Notes under the pieces: generated by a model | What the model saw: only the letters and a program-made list of their open reading frames with translations | What the model was told of the DNA's origin: nothing | The model's database searches: none | Part shown: positions 35,618 through 46,806 of the stretch, one piece after another | How positions within the stretch are numbered: position 1 is the stretch's first letter | Layout of the letters: every line of letters starts with the position of its first letter | Program-made: the position numbers and the translations under genes | From: Halichondria panicea | Lineage: Eukaryota; Porifera; Demospongiae; Suberitida; Halichondriidae | Direction: 5' to 3' | NCBI RefSeq assembly: GCF_963675165.1 | Contig: NC_087385.1 | Coordinates: forward strand, 392,501 to 456,500 | Length of the DNA: 64,000 bases

Positions 35618-36446
35618 CTACATTGTGCACATAGCACAGTTGATCTCTTTGTAATTGTTATAAGGAGGGCAAGATAGTGCATTACACACAGCCTCAACAT
35701 GACTAAACAGACCATGAAATTGCATTTGGTAACTTCCATATACAGACTCGAGATCTTTGTCAACGCATTCGAATGTAGATCGACTATGAACCTCATGTAC
35801 CCTCTCCGACATGAGGTAGCTATAGTACTCTCTCGTGAATCCAGCTGGACAAGAGCTCTTGCCGGGTACCATTAGCACAAGGTCTTTAGTGGGCACCATA
35901 CACACAGCGCAAGGAATGTCGTGGTTAGCATTTCGAACAGTAGCTTGATATTCAACATTGTAGAGTGGGCTGTAGCTCTGAACACCACTAATGAATGGGA
36001 GTGTGTAGTCGGGATCATTGGGCATACACAGTCGTGTGGTCCCACCTCCATTTTTTCTGTGATGACTTCCAGCCATTACTCCAGCATAGACTAGAATAGC
36101 TCCATCTCTGCAGGTAATCTTCCCCCACCTGGTGTAGACCACACCCCCACTCTTTGGTCCAGGGGCTCCAGATGTACCAGGAGGTCCATTCATTCCGGGG
36201 GATCCTCTTGGGCCCACTACTCCTTGCACTCCATCACGTCCGTCTCTTCCTCGTGGCCCATCCCTGCCATCACGACCACGAAGGACACTGACGCTAGGAG
36301 TCCCACCAACAGCCACTCATCCAGACTCTAGAAAATGTTGTTCAGATAAAAATTCACATCATCCACTTACCTTGTGCCAGTGCAAGTAGCTGCATAGAGC
36401 TGAAGAGTTCAAAGGCAATGAATAAGAGAATGCCGGACTTCATCAT
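35618..36446 (-). pseudogene. SC8: short-chain collagen, type M, nonsense codon at exon junction
   Basis: Exon 1 (36371-36446, MMKSGILLFIAFELFSSM) and exon 2 (35618-36327) have intact borders and length. The fourth codon of the junction peptide ESGS is TGA instead of TCA (plus strand 36318-36320), a single-base change. The rest is open for 232 residues. Use of the AG 12 nt downstream (then GAG) as acceptor would skip the stop in frame, so the gene may not be fully dead. V1 is HHRKN. V2 is HEVHS and V3 YGSYQMQFHGLF, both unusual. Confidence 0.75.
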
Positions 36447-36478
36447 GAATGACTGTTATAGCTTATACTCCTTAATTC

Positions 36479-36540
36479 TTTTTATACACTCAATCTTTGC
36501 ATTAGGTGTAGCATATTCACTGCTGTAGCATTTCCGGAAC
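36479..36540 (-). promoter_or_regulatory. SC8 promoter: TATA box and CCGGAA site
   Basis: The minus strand has GTGTATAAAAA and GTTCCGGAAA, the type-M form with perfect TTCCGGAA. Confidence 0.6.
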
Positions 36541-37060
36541 CATAATACAGTGTGTTGCATTTGGACATTATTAGACAATAATGATTCTTATGGCGTACAG
36601 TGTGTACCAGTATATACATTTGTTGCGTATAGCTAAAGCTTTCTAGTACATGTAATGTATAAAAGGCCGTCACTTGTGATCACCATGCATGTATGTTAGT
36701 CAATTTTCAAATAATTATATGCAGTAAATCAATGTCATCATGATTCCTTCCTATACACACATCTTCCTGTACCCGTTATGTTTCTACCTGCATGTTGTGA
36801 TTAGGTGTCATGTTTCTAAACATATGCTACAAGTTACTGTTGCATATAGTGGTTATTCGTTCTTACAGCGAGCCCGAAGTTCTTCCATAAAATAAAAGTA
36901 TGTGGACTTGATCATTATTAGGTTGCTATAATTTTTAATCAATCTTACAAACGTTTTGAACAATAGTGAACGTATTAGTCCTTATACTGATTAAATACTC
37001 TATATCAGTGTTCTATCATACAGTTCATATATATAAACTATATAGTTTTTAACGGAGCAG

Positions 37061-37873
37061 CTACATTGTGCACATAGCACAGTTGATCTCTTTGTAGTTG
37101 TTGTAAGGAGGGCAAGCAAGTGCATTACACACAGCCTCAACAGGACCAAACAGACCATGTGCCTGATACTTAAAACTTCCATGTACAGACTCGAGATCTT
37201 TATCAACACATTCGAATGTAGATCGTTTATGAGCAATATGCACCCTCTCCGACATGAGGTAGCCATAGTACTCTCTCGTGAATCCAGCTGGACAAGAGCT
37301 CTTGCCGGGTACCATTAGCACAAGGTCTTTAGTGGGCACCACACACACAGCACAAGGAATGTCGTGGCCATGGTTTCGCATGGTGTCTTGATACTCAACA
37401 TTGTAGAGTGAGCTGTAGCTCTGCACACCACTAATGAATGGGAGGATGTAGTCGGGATCATTGGGCATACACAGTCGTGTGGTCCCACCACCACTTGTAA
37501 GGTAGCGGCTCCCAGCCATTACTCCAGCATAGACTAGATTGGCTCCATCTCTGCAGGTATGCTTCCCCCACCTGGTGTAGACCACACCCCCACTCTTTGG
37601 ACCAGGGGCTCCGAGTGTACCAGGAGGTCCATTCATTCCGGGGGATCCTCTTGGGCCCACTGGTCCTTGCACTCCATCACGTCCGTCTCTTCCTCGTGGC
37701 CCATCCCTGCCGTCACGACCACGGAGGACACTGACATTGGATCCAGACTCTGAATGGCAGTTCAGTATTCGTTGCAATAATAGCTATTTGTATAATGTCT
37801 CACCTTGTGCTATTACTAGCAGCTGCAAAGAACCGAACACACCAAATAGTAGCAGAACGCCTGATTTCACCAT
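37061..37873 (-). CDS. SC9: spongin short-chain collagen, type V leader
   Basis: Exon 1 (37804-37873) and exon 2 (37061-37749) give 252 residues. The leader is MVKSGVLLLFGVFGSLQLL. The linker is ESGSNVSVLRG and about 14 Gly-X-Y triplets follow, with GTLGAPG near the end. Patches are V1 RYLTS, V2 HIAHK and V3 HGSFKYQAHGLF. GPVEA replaces the common GHVEA. The 0.6-kb spacer to SC8 is nearly identical to the spacers between SC16/SC17, SC18/SC19 and SC20/SC21, so the M-V dyad was copied as a unit. Confidence 0.88.
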
Positions 37874-37926
37874 GGCTGATATCTTTCCGTGCAACAATTA
37901 CTGCTTAGCTGGCTCAGGTTGTTTTG

Positions 37927-37988
37927 TTTTATACCCTTTGACTACACACATACAGGGTATACAATTGCTTAAGACATATCCGGAGAAC
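37927..37988 (-). promoter_or_regulatory. SC9 promoter: TATA box and CCGGA site
   Basis: The minus strand has GGGTATAAAA and GTTCTCCGGATAT, so the second A of CCGGAA is changed. Confidence 0.55.
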
Positions 37989-38399
37989 TTATACCATTGT
38001 ACTGTATATATGCATGCTGAGTCACACAGAATAACAGCAGTGTATGCATGTGACTTTGTATCAGAGTAACTATAGTGTAGGGTTTCAATGGTATGAGAGG
38101 AACTGATGAACGTCGGAACTGACTGCTATAATTATGATCACACAATTATAATCTGTTGCATGCATGTACGTCCGCTGCAAGTCTAGCTATACCTACACAC
38201 TTGTTCCTGTACCCACTATATTTCTACCTGCATGCATGTTGTGATTAGGTGTCATGTTTCTATGTTACAAGTTACTGTTTGTTGATCAATCATATATATG
38301 CACAATGTCATTATTTTGATGACATTATAGGATTCAATCTGATTAACTACTGTCAGTATTAGTACACAGTTCTCATTCAGTTTATAGTAGTTTTAAAAA

Positions 38400-39242
38400 C
38401 TACATTGTGCACATAGCACAGTTGATCTCTTTGTAATTGTTGTAGGGAGGGCAAGCGAGTGCATTACACACAGCCTCAACATGACCAAACAGACCAGGAT
38501 ACTGTGCATGGGAACTTCCATGTACAGACTCGAGATCTTTGTCAACGCATTCAAATGTAGATCGCTTATGAGCCTCTTCAAGCACCTTCTCCGACATGAG
38601 GTAGCCATAGTACTCTCTCGTGAATCCAGCTGGACAAGAGCTCTTGCCGGGTACCATTAGCACAAGGTCTTTAGTGGGTACCACACACACAGCACAAGGA
38701 ATGTCGTGGCCATGGTTTCGCACAGTGTCCTGATATTCAACATTGTAGAGTGGGCTGTAGCTCTGCACACCATTAATGAATGGGAGGATGTAGTCGGGAT
38801 TATTGGGCATGCACAATCGAGTGGTGCCACCACCAACAGCTCGGTGATGACTCCCAGCCATTACTCCAGCATACACTAGATTGGCTCCAACTCTGCAGGT
38901 AGTCTTCCCCCACCTAGTGTAGACCACACCCCCACTCTTTGGTCCAGGGGCTCCAGTTGTACCAGGAGGTCCATTCATTCCGGGGGATCCTCTTAGGCCC
39001 ACTGTTCCTTGCACTCCATCACGTCCGTCTCTTCCTCGTGGCCCATCCCTGCCATCACGTCCACGGAGGACACTGACGCTAGGAGTCCCACCAACAACCA
39101 TTGATCCAGACTCTATAACAGTAAGCTCAAAATTCACAGTACAGTATATTTACTTTTCTATGTCACCTTGTCCCAGTGCAAGTAGCTGCATAGAGCTGAA
39201 AACTCCAAAGGTAACAAATAAGAAAAGGCCAGACTTCATCAT
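38400..39242 (-). CDS. SC10: spongin short-chain collagen, type M leader
   Basis: Exon 1 (39167-39242, MMKSGLFLFVTFGVFSSM) and exon 2 (38400-39112) give 262 residues. The linker is ESGSMVVGGTPSVSVLRG, the long type-M form. TTCRVG replaces TTCRDG in the first cysteine segment. V1 is HHRAV, the same as SC14. V2 is LEEAHK, which lacks the usual first His and is one residue longer than in any other copy. V3 is HGSSHAQYPGLF. Confidence 0.88.
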
Positions 39243-39298
39243 GACTGATTGTCAGCTGTATATAGAGGCGTACTCGTCAATTAAAAATAACCGTATCC

Positions 39299-39358
39299 TT
39301 TTTATACACTCTTTGCATTAGGTGTAGCATATTTACTGCTTGTAGCATTTCCGGAACC
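39299..39358 (-). promoter_or_regulatory. SC10 promoter: TATA box and CCGGAA site
   Basis: The minus strand has GTGTATAAAAA and GGTTCCGGAAA in the type-M arrangement. Confidence 0.6.
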
Positions 39359-39871
39359 ATAATACAGTGTGTTGCATTGGTGGGAGGACATTGTAGGTGG
39401 GGGAACTAAACACATGATTTCTATGCATGGCGTATGAAATGTGTACCAACTCATGCACTACACTATTTCTTATAGCTATATAGCTTCTATATTGCTTAAG
39501 CGATTAACAAAGGTCCTCACTTGCAATTGTGATCACCATAAATTATTGTCCGTTACTACTCACAATATAGACGGGATAGTTGTACAGTAAATGCCATCAT
39601 TACGATTCCTTCCTACACACATCTTCCTGTACCCATTATGTTTCTACCTGCATATTGTGATTAGGTGTCATGTTTCTAAACATACGCTACAAGTTACTGT
39701 TGCAAAATTATAGCATTTGGTTTTTCAATACAACAAGGACAGAGTTCATCAGTATCAATCGTGAGACTTTGCAATAGTGCATGAACATGTAAATCCTACT
39801 GATTTACTGCTACACTAGTACATAATTATATTTTGTCCTTTAGTTCATGATTATAATTTTAATGGAGAACA

Positions 39872-39969
39872 CTACATTGTGCACATAGCACAGTTGATCT
39901 CTTTGTAGTTGTTGTAAGGAGGGCAAGGTAGTGCATTACACACAGCTTCAACATGACCAAACCAACCAG
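39872..39969 (-). pseudogene. SC11: 98-bp relic of a short-chain collagen 3' end
   Basis: Only the last 30 or so codons remain (GWFGHVEAVCNALPCPPYN to the stop). The sequence then continues directly into 3'-flank material (GCACAGTTGATCTCTTTTGCT). Confidence 0.8.
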
Positions 39970-40520
39970 CATGCACAGTTGATCTCTTTTGCTACACCAG
40001 CAAAGGTCTATAGAACATGCTGCTCAGAAAAATAATACTATATTTCAGGGACCCGAATTAAATTCTGTGTCATGATATACATCCAATGTATATTTCATGT
40101 GTGTATTGGTGATGGTTTTTAATTAATTAGTCACCTACACCCAAATGCCACATGCATGCCATCATAGATCTATGATGGCACAACAACACAAAATGGACCA
40201 ATCTGCTGGAAGAGGTGTTGGCCTATTCTTTATTGTGACTGGGGAATCAACTAATGACTTGGAAGCAATTGCACATCTGTGGCAAGCTGGACTCCCAATA
40301 AATGGTATAGCTGAGAGATGGAGGAACTGAAAACCTTATCAGGTTAGTGTATATTATTATGCTTCTCTTGTCAATCATAGAATCATTATTTTTTGTATAA
40401 GCTAGTATACCACTCGTTCATTGTTACTATACGACGCTATAGATCTACAACAATAGTCCTATTAACTATATAGAGTAGTATACGTGTACATAGTTCAGTG
40501 TTCTCACATTCAGCTCTCAT

Positions 40521-41000
40521 CTACATTGTGCACATAGCACAGTTGATCTCGTTGTAGGGAGGGCAAGGTAGTGCATTACATTTAGCCTCAACATGACCGA
40601 ACTGAGCATGGTTGCTGTAATCTTGAGTTGAGCTTCCACGTACAGACTCGAGATCTTTGTCAACGCATTCGAATGTAGATCGATAATGACCAGGGTGCAC
40701 CCTCTCCGACATAATGTAGCCATATAGTACTCTCTCGTGAATCCAGCTGGACAAGAGCTCTTGCCAGGTACCATTAGCACAAGGTCTTTAGTGGGTACCA
40801 CACACACAGCACAAGGAATGTCGTGGCCATTATTTTTTGTTGTGAATTGATACTCAACAGGAAAAAGTGAGCTGTAGCTCTGCACACCATGCATCAATGA
40901 ATGGGAGGGTGTAGTCAGGATCATTGGGCATGCACAGTCGAGTATAGTGCCACCACCACTAAAACTGTAGTGACTACCGGCCATTATTCCAGCATAAACT
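40521..41000 (-). pseudogene. SC12: degenerate short-chain collagen
   Basis: The ten-cysteine domain is recognisable but shifted several times: extra TA near 40724 and 40944, and added bases near 40890. The collagen stretch and leader are missing. At about 41000 the sequence jumps to promoter-type DNA with TTTTTATACACTC. V1 is HYSFS and V2 HPGHY. V3 is the long form RGSSTQDYSNHAQF, and LFPVEYQ replaces LYNVEYQ as in SC15. Confidence 0.85.
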
Positions 41001-41564
41001 AAAACGACTCAAAATAACATTTTTATACACTCTTTGCATTAGGTGTAGCATATTCACTGCTTGTATCACATCCGGAATCATAATACAGTGTGTTGCATTG
41101 GTTGGAAGATATTGCTATAGTTTGGAAGTTCTATATACATGGCGTACAATAAAATAATGTGTGTGCATGTATCCTACAAACTATACACTATTTTTTGCAA
41201 TTATAATTATATAGCTTGCTTCTACCAATAGACAGCCTAAGGCTCTCACTTTGCAATCACCATTTTGTCTGTTTGCCAATCATTGCCTTGATAGTTGTAC
41301 AGTGGCTAAATGCCGTCATTATAATGATTCCTCTAACACACATCTTCCTGTACCCATTGTGTTTCTACCTACATGTTGTGATTAGGTGTCCTGTTTCTAA
41401 ACATGCATAACAATTAAGTTGATGTTTTAGGTTATTCTTACAGCGAGCTCGGAGTTCTTCCATATATCAATCGTACAAGCATTTTAATAAAACATTCCAG
41501 ATTAACTGCTATATTAGTCTACATGCATATACTTCAGTGTTTTCAAAAGTTTTTAACGGAACAG

Positions 41565-42325
41565 CTACATTGTGCACATAGCACAGTTGATCTCTTTGTA
41601 GTTGTTGTAAGGAGGGCAAGCGAGTGCATCACACACAGCCTCCACAGGACCAAACAGACCTTGCATCTGCCATTTTGAACTTCCATGTACAGACTCGAGA
41701 TCTTGGTCAACGCATTTGAATGTATGATTGACATTCTATCCTCTCCGACATAAGGTAGCCATAGTACTCTCTCGTGAATCCAGCTGGACAAGAGCTCTTG
41801 CCGGGTACCATTAATTAGCACAAGGTCGTTAGTGGGTACCACACACACAGCACAAGGAATGTCGTGGGCATGGTTTCTTATGGTATCTTGATGTTGTATA
41901 GTGGGCTGTAGTTCTGCACACCACTAATGAATGGGAAGGTGTAGTCGGGATTATTGGGCATACACAGTCGAGTGGTGCCACCACCAGCCTGATGATGATG
42001 ACTCCCAGCCGTGATTACCCCAGCATAGACTAGATTGGCTCCATCTGCAGGTAGTCTTCCCCCACCTTGTGTAGACCACCCCCCACTCTTTGGTCCAGGG
42101 GCTCCAGATGTACCAGGAGGACCCTTCATTCCGGGGGATCCTCTTGGTCCCACTGGTCCTTGCACTCTATCACGTCCGTTTCTTCCTCGTGGCCCATACG
42201 GAGGACATGCACTGACTCTATAGGAGTCCCACTAACAGCCACTGATCCAGACTCTGTTCATAATTATATTAAAATTCACCTGCATGCATACAGTATTCAC
42301 TTTCTATGTCACCTTGTGCCATTGT
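41565..42325 (-). pseudogene. SC13: degenerate short-chain collagen
   Basis: Many small indels break the frame: near 41725 (V2 region), 41812, 41890, 42050 and 42085. The collagen triplets are partly preserved (GPRGSPGMKGPPG). Exon 1 is reduced to its last few codons (42310-42325) before the sequence jumps to an upstream box. V1 is HHHQA. Confidence 0.85.
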
Positions 42326-42601
42326 AAATAAAATAATTCGTTCCTGCACACATCTTCCTGTACCCATTACGTTTCTACCTACATGTTGTGATGGTGTCGT
42401 GCTTCTAACCAAAATTTATGTTGCATGTAGGATTCGGTTATTTAATAAAATCCTTACAACAAGGCCAGAGTTCTTCTATGCATTCAATCGACAGACACAT
42501 TGATAAACATTGAATCTATAGTTATAATTATTTATACTGATTAACTGCTATATTAGTCTACACACTTAATGTTTTCATATAGTTTTTAACAGAATTAACA
42601 G

Positions 42602-43387
42602 CTACATTGAGCACATGGCACAGTTGATCTCTTTGTAATTGTTGTAAGGACGGCAAGGTAGTCCATTACACACAGCCTCAACATGACCAAACCAACCATT
42701 TGCCTGATGATGTGAACTTCCACGTACAGCCTCGAGATCTTTGTCAACGCATTCGAATGTAGATCGCTTATGATTACCATGCACCCTCTCTGACATGAGG
42801 TAGCCATAGTACTCTCTCGTGAATCCAGCTGGACAAGAGCTTTTGCCAGGTACCATTAGCACAACTTCCTTAGTAGGTACCATACACACAGCACAAGGAA
42901 TGTCGTGGCCATGGCTTCGAATAGTTTCTTGATATTCGACATTGTATAGTGGGCTGTAGTTCTGCACACCACTAATGTATGGGAGGGTGTAGTCGGGATT
43001 ATTGGGCATGCACAGTCGAGTAGTGCCACCACCAACAGCTCTGTGATGACTCCCAGCCATTCTTCCATAGTAGACTAGATTGGCTCCATATCTGCAGGTA
43101 TGTTTCCCCCACCTGGTGTAGACCACCTTTCCTGCACTCTTTGCTCCAAGGGCTTCAGATGTTCCATGGGGTCCTCTTGGACCCACTTCTCCTTCCACTC
43201 CATCACGTTTGTCTCTTCCGATGCAAGAAGTCCCACCAACAGCCACTGATCCAGATTCTAAAAAAGATTTGTTCAGATAAATTCATAGTATATTCACCTT
43301 TTCTACGTCACCTTGTCCCAGTGCAAGTAGCTGCATAGAGCTGAAGACTCCAAAGGTAACAAATAAGAGAAGGCCAGACTTCATCAT
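42602..43387 (-). CDS. SC14: short-chain collagen with shortened collagen stretch
   Basis: Exon 1 (43312-43387, MMKSGLLLFVTFGVFSSM) and exon 2 (42602-43257) give 243 residues and are open throughout. About six Gly-X-Y triplets are missing. What remains is GRD, a break, then GVEGEVGPRGPHGTS, too short for a stable triple helix on its own. The junction has a new Cys (GTSCIGRD). The C-terminal domain is complete, with V1 HHRAV, V2 HGNHK and V3 RGSSHHQANGWF, and RPYNN in place of PPYNN. It belongs to the SC1 subgroup (TKEVV, SAGKVV). It could be a non-helical variant or an early stage of decay. Confidence 0.8.
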
Positions 43388-43443
43388 GACTGATTGTTTG
43401 GTATAGTGAGACTCATGCTCCTCAACTTGACTCAAAATAATCC

Positions 43444-43512
43444 TTTTTATACACTTCTTGCAACTTAGGTGTAGCATATTCACTGATTCGATTGTAGAGC
43501 ATTTCCGGAACC
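43444..43512 (-). promoter_or_regulatory. SC14 promoter: TATA box and CCGGAA site
   Basis: The minus strand has GTGTATAAAAA and GGTTCCGGAAAT. An inverted-repeat element begins 16 bp further upstream. Confidence 0.55.
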
Positions 43513-43527
43513 ATAATACAGCTATTA

Positions 43528-43789
43528 TAGTCTCGCAAGCCCCGCCCCTTCACTCACTCATGGGTCTACATGGCAACAGTGTGCATGCATGTGGAGTATA
43601 GTGGAATTTAATTACGTATTCATGCCCACTCTCCTATCAGCATGCTAATCCATGACATCATGTGGGTGTGGTTTTATAATATGAGTGGGTTGATGTTTTA
43701 CAATTAAATCTACAATCTGATTGGCAGCGCCAAGATCCTGGCGCAGGGGACAACTCCTAGTGAGTGAAGGGGCAGGGCTTGCGAGACTA
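43528..43789. mobile_element. 262-bp inverted-repeat element
   Basis: The ends TAGTCTCGCAAGCCC and its inverted partner (GGGCTTGCGAGACTA) extend imperfectly for about 29 bp. It lies upstream of SC14 and interrupts spacer sequence that is continuous near other type-M genes. Confidence 0.8.
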
Positions 43790-43984
43790 GATTGGTGCAT
43801 GGGAGGAAATTTCTATAGTTCACATGATTTCTATATAGCGTACAATAATTATAGAACATATGTAGCTATACCGATTTATTTTTGTGGCCTAGTCAATTAT
43901 AGCCAATAAGGCTCTCACTTGCGATCACCATTTTGTCTGTTTGCCATGCAGTCAATTTCCATTGCCTTAAATGCCGTCATCATG

Positions 43985-44285
43985 CAGTGGCGGATCCAGG
44001 GGGAGATCCCAGGGTGCCACGGATCCCCCCTTTCATGCAGTCTAGCTATTATGGCTTTACTACAGCTACCATGCATCCAGTTATAAACTGCCAAAAGAGT
44101 ATTCAAAGTCAATGTGTCAAAGTCAATGGCTAGACTGCATGTTCGTAGCAGCTAGCTAGCTAGTCACGCAAGTCTATTTATGGGACTTCCCCTGGCTGAG
44201 AATGGGATTTTCCCTAGTCTTACTGCACAACGTGTGACCGAAAGTGGGCGTAACCCCCCTTTCATTTTTCCTGGATCCGCCACTA
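43985..44285. mobile_element. hAT-like MITE with 8-bp target duplication
   Basis: The termini CAGTGGCGGATCCAGG and CCTGGATCCGCCACT are inverted. Flanks are GTCATCAT (43976-43983) and GTCATAAT (44286-44293), an 8-bp near-match as expected for hAT insertion. There is no transposase. Confidence 0.75.
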
Positions 44286-44341
44286 GTCATAATAAGTATT
44301 CCTTCCTAGACACATCTTCCATTATGTTTCTACTTGCATGT

Positions 44342-44636
44342 TACAGTAGAACCTCGATTATCCGGCCCTCCATTATCCGGAACCTCGATTAACCGGCTTG
44401 GCAGTTTTCTAGATTAGAAAATGGGCGTGTCCTTCAAATGCGCATGCGCGTTACAGCTGTTACCATGGAGACATGCATCTTCTGCGCATGCGCAGACAAC
44501 CATGTGGCACTGCTGTTTATCATGTCAATAAAGTGGGTGGATCAAGGCGTGGTTTATCTATTCGATTATCCGGCATATTCACTTATCCGGCCTGCTTCTG
44601 GAACCAAGGTGTCCGGATAATCGAGGTTCTACTGTA
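44342..44636. mobile_element. TA-flanked pogo/Tigger-like MITE
   Basis: The ends CAGTAGAACCTCGATTATCC and its complement lie between TA dinucleotides. It splits an array upstream box: TTCTACTTGCATGT lies on its left and TTGTGATTAGGTGTCATG on its right. Confidence 0.85.
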
Positions 44637-44860
44637 TTGTGATTAGGTGTCATGTTTCTAAACATATGCTACAAGTTACTGTTGGTATCATCTTCCTGTA
44701 CCCATTATGTTTCTACCTGCATGTTGTGATTAGGTGTCATGTTTCTAAACATATTATGCTACAAGTTATACTGTTGGCATCATCTTCCTGTACTCCTGCA
44801 TGCATTCGTTTTTACTGTGATTAGGCCTGTTTCAGTCTAAACATATGCCACAAGTTACAG
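44637..44860. repeat. Clustered upstream boxes without a gene
   Basis: The GTGATTAGG(TGTCATGTTTC) box recurs three times in tandem here (44638, 44723, 44817), two with a CTTCCTGTAC core (44695, 44790). They look like leftovers of deleted SC genes. Confidence 0.65.
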
Positions 44861-45550
44861 TGGATTGCAGTGCAGTGCATGCACTTGCAACAGAGAATTG
44901 CCAAACAGCAAAACCACAATTAGATTGTTAGATCATGATCATTGTTTTTGAAATACCAAGAGTACTTTAACTTGGCATTTTATTACTAAGCATATAGAGC
45001 CAAACTGAAATGGCAACCACTCAGTTTTTTAGCAGACACTCTCTAGGCATGCCTCCCCCCCCCCCCATCAACAAAAGAACATGCATATACATGTAAAGTC
45101 AGTCAAGCATTCTTGAAATGTACTTCATGCAAATACATGCACATACAGAAAATATGAGGTGTGTAAACCACTAGGATTTAGTGTGTTAATTCAGCTCAAG
45201 ATGTGTTTAACCAGCACAAGTGTGTTGAAACAGCATGTAGTCTGTGTTGAATACTGCACATTATTTTAGTGTGTACTTTTCAAAGCATGTTAATTTCCAG
45301 TGTGTAGGCTTGAATTTGAGGCTAAGTGTGCAATACAACGGTGTGTTGTTTTCAGTACCAAATAAGGGCATGTAGCACAACATGTGCAGTTGCAGCTGCA
45401 GGCGCATAGCAACAACAATTAACTGCATGTTCTAAGAAGAAGAGAAGTTGAGCTAGAGAATGGTTTGAGAGCTGTTTGACATAACTATGAAACTAGGTAA
45501 GTTCCCTTCAACATGCTGTACAATAATTGTATAATTTATTATGGTACAGC
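44861..45550. other. Spacer, no gene seen
   Basis: It is AT-rich with a poly-C run (45056-45066). The motif GTGTGTTGAA/GTGTGTAGG recurs loosely at 45180-45345. No supported gene or element ends were found. Confidence 0.4.
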
Positions 45551-45948
45551 TACCGTACTTATTCGATTTAAAGCGACCCTCCAAATATGCGACACCCTCG
45601 ATCTTTTCCAATTTTCTGACCTCTAAAAATAGCGACTGCAGGGTCACAATTATTTTTTTATGTCGCGTCCTAAATAGAGGTCAAACCACAGCCTCGATTC
45701 CAGGCCGCAAGAAACAATGTAATTTAAGCGGCCTATAATCGAGGACAGTAGAATAACCTTCATACTGAGTGTGACTCGCAGCTCGGCAGAGAATCAAACC
45801 TTCCCTCTGGACAATGGAACGACCAATTAGATGTGACCCTCTAAATATGCGACACTAGGACTTCAACATAATTTTTCAACCTCCAAAAGAAACGACCTCT
45901 GGCTTCGTAATTATTAAAACTGTCGCTTTAAATCGAATAAGTACGGTA
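45551..45948. mobile_element. 398-bp inverted-repeat element with 27-bp ends
   Basis: The ends TACCGTACTTATTCGATTTA... (45551-45577) and their complement (45922-45948) match perfectly over 27 bp. Inside lies a second inverted pair built on CCTCGATTCCAGGCCGC (45680-45750), the same word that forms the palindrome at 47468-47531. Confidence 0.85.
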
Positions 45949-46376
45949 TTATAGAATCTATTTATTGCAATAGAATGATGCTTAATAAATTATGCAGAAC
46001 CTTTTTGGGATAGGACAAGCAAGTAAAAGGTTGAATAGGGCTCAAACAAAATGGAGTGTTATACCAATTGAACCCTATTGCCCCAAGTTTCATCCAGCAC
46101 AACACAAGTGAGTTATTAAACTAGTCAACACCCCCTGCATGGTACATGGTCTTTCTTCTATTTAAATTGCGGTACACAAAAACTCTATGTCCAGTTTGGC
46201 GCATAATTATTAGAGTGGTGCATAGCAATAGTTCGTACGTACGTAGAGCTGTTTCCACCAGGCTCAGCTGTACACATGCATGTAGCTTCAATTAGATTCT
46301 TTTCTAATTGCCTAAGCACCAGCAAATCCATAATTTACTTGACGCTCAATTGGAGTAAAATATAAAATATAAATTA

Positions 46377-46806
46377 CCGTATAGCTGGTCATTTTCAAGG
46401 TTTTTAAGGATTGACCTTATCTTGAATCTTAAAAATTTAGTGCCTTGAAAAATGGTTTATTTCCGGTTGAAAGACCTACTGTAGGGGTGTGGTTATTTGA
46501 ACCTCTATCCTCGAAAATTTAGTGCCTTGAATAATATATCGTATATCTTCTAATTTATAGGACACTTCTAATTACCCCGGACACTCTTCTGGACAATTTT
46601 TTTGTTCTAATACAACGGACACTCTGTGCTTTAATATTACTAAATATCCGGACAATACCTTGAAAAGTTGAGTTACATTCATAGACGGCAAGTAAAACTT
46701 GAGTGCTGCAATTAGATAGCTTTGAGTAGCTAGTTTTAGATAGTTATGGTGCAACTATTCAGTCGCACACTGCTCTATTAAATTATACAGTAACCCGCTA
46801 TACGGT
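46377..46806. mobile_element. Possible inverted-repeat element
   Basis: TACCGTATAGC at the left and GCTATACGGTA at the right are inverted and equal to the ends of MITE family 1, but the interior differs. The interior has two diverged copies of TTAGTGCCTTGAA. Moderate support only. Confidence 0.5.

Noticed and set aside
46377-46806. Third copy of MITE family 1
   Set aside because: Only the last 11 bases of each end match; the interior is different, so it is listed as a separate possible element.
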